Assembly: GCA_003266145.1 (NCBI GenBank) | Contig: MVJJ01000038.1 | Span: 1-5,776, forward strand | Origin: Methanosphaera sp. SHI613 | GTDB lineage: Archaea > Methanobacteriota > Methanobacteria > Methanobacteriales > Methanobacteriaceae | Direction: 5' to 3' | Length of the DNA stretch: 5,776 bases | In this document: piece after piece, positions 5,355-5,776 of the stretch | How the letters are laid out: every line of letters starts with the position of its first letter | How positions within the stretch are numbered: the first letter of the stretch is position 1 | The notes under the pieces: generated by a model | What the model saw: only the letters and a program-made list of their open reading frames with translations | Databases searched by the model: none | What the model was told of the DNA's origin: nothing | Made by a program: the position numbers and the translations under genes

Positions 5355-5690
5355 TTATTTCCATTTTTTCATGTTTCTTGTGGATTTTCTTGTAAGGTAG
5401 TAGTATAATGTTATGTGTTTACCATTTACTTTAATGTATAATTCTGTAATAAATACGTAATCATAAGTTAAACCTTTTGATGTATCTTCAAGAATCGGTG
5501 ATACTTCACAATCTTCATCATCAATTCCCGTAACAAATCTGTTGTATATATCAAGGAATGCGTATTTATCCACTTTACAGATTTCATCCAATATCTGTAA
5601 TGGTAACTCTTCTTGTTCTTCTGTAAATTTTAAATTAGGAAACTTTCTATTAATAGCTTTAAGTAATTGTTTTGATGGTCTTTCATCCAT
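5355..5690 (-). CDS. Hypothetical small acidic protein
   Basis: I do not recognise a family. The 111-residue protein has no signal peptide or membrane segment. It begins with a basic helix (PSKQLLKAINRKFPNL), has an acidic middle (TEEQEELPLQILDEI and GIDDEDCEVSPILED), then probable strands (YDYVFITELYIKVNGKH, ITLYYYLT) and a very basic end, RKSTRNMKKWK. The basic tail could bind nucleic acid or an acidic partner, but that is inference. Start: ATG at 5688-5690 with AGGTGA (5695-5700) exactly 4 bases upstream, a convincing site. A minus-strand ATTTATACT box near 5767-5775 is a possible promoter, leaving a leader of about 50 bases. Codon use matches the neighbours and nothing suggests truncation. 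Confidence 0.78.
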   Translation of the reverse strand: MDERPSKQLLKAINRKFPNLKFTEEQEELPLQILDEICKVDKYAFLDIYNRFVTGIDDEDCEVSPILEDTSKGLTYDYVFITELYIKVNGKHITLYYYLTRKSTRNMKKWK

Positions 5691-5766
5691 ACTTTCACCT
5701 TTATTTATACATGTGAATTTTTTACACTTAATTAACTATATGTATTTATTCATTTAAAATATTTTA

Positions 5767-5775
5767 GTATAAATT
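5767..5775 (-). promoter_or_regulatory. Possible TATA box of the 5355 gene
   Basis: The minus strand reads AATTTATAC at the right edge of the window, about 80 bases upstream of the ATG. A start near 5740 would retain the AGGTGA site in the leader. It is close to the window end, so the context is incomplete. Confidence 0.25.
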
Positions 5776-5776
5776 T

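Noticed and set aside
5542..5757. 71-codon plus-strand frame opposite the 5355 gene
   Set aside because: The minus-strand gene has an AGGTGA site and ordinary protein composition. The plus frame has no ribosome binding site and reads as low-complexity Ser/Asn/Leu.
1..5776. CRISPR array, insertion sequence or defence island
   Set aside because: There are no regularly spaced long repeats, transposase or terminal inverted repeats. The helicase stands alone without nuclease, methylase or other defence partners.

Overview
The window looks like chromosome from a very A+T-rich methanogenic archaeon of the Methanobacteriales, most like Methanosphaera. That identification is inferred from three things. 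The proteins have an archaeal character: a CfbA/CbiX-type class II chelatase and a zinc-ribbon Ski2-like helicase. Ribosome binding sites are of the GGAGG/GGTGA type. Intergenic DNA is extremely A+T-rich, with TTTATATA-like boxes and long T-tract terminators. No mobile element, CRISPR array, rRNA or tRNA is visible.

Layout: 1-255 is a gene-free A+T-rich stretch with a short 9-bp tandem repeat and the terminator of the next gene. 256-1155 (minus) encodes a double-length sirohydrochlorin metal chelatase, two CfbA/CbiX units fused in one chain with a 16-histidine loop in the first unit only. 1156-1712 is a 557-base intergenic region with the cfbA promoter, an orphan Shine-Dalgarno sequence, an 11-bp inverted pair of TATA-like boxes and a possible small structured RNA. 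1713-4184 (minus) encodes an 823-residue Ski2-like DEIH-box helicase. 4185-4474 is a divergent promoter region. 4475-4855 (plus) is an unrecognised soluble protein that probably starts at an ATT codon. Convergent to it, 5019-5237 (minus) is a 72-residue membrane protein, and behind that 5355-5690 (minus) is a 111-residue acidic hypothetical protein.

The genes do not form an obvious pathway or operon. Each appears to have its own leader and its own T-tract terminator. The chelatase is the only one with a clear metabolic role, inserting Ni2+ (coenzyme F430) and/or Co2+ (cobamide) into sirohydrochlorin. I see no convincing new multi-gene system. The most noteworthy items are the asymmetric tandem chelatase, the probable ATT start at 4475, and the candidate RNA with nearby promoter-like repeats in 1320-1525.
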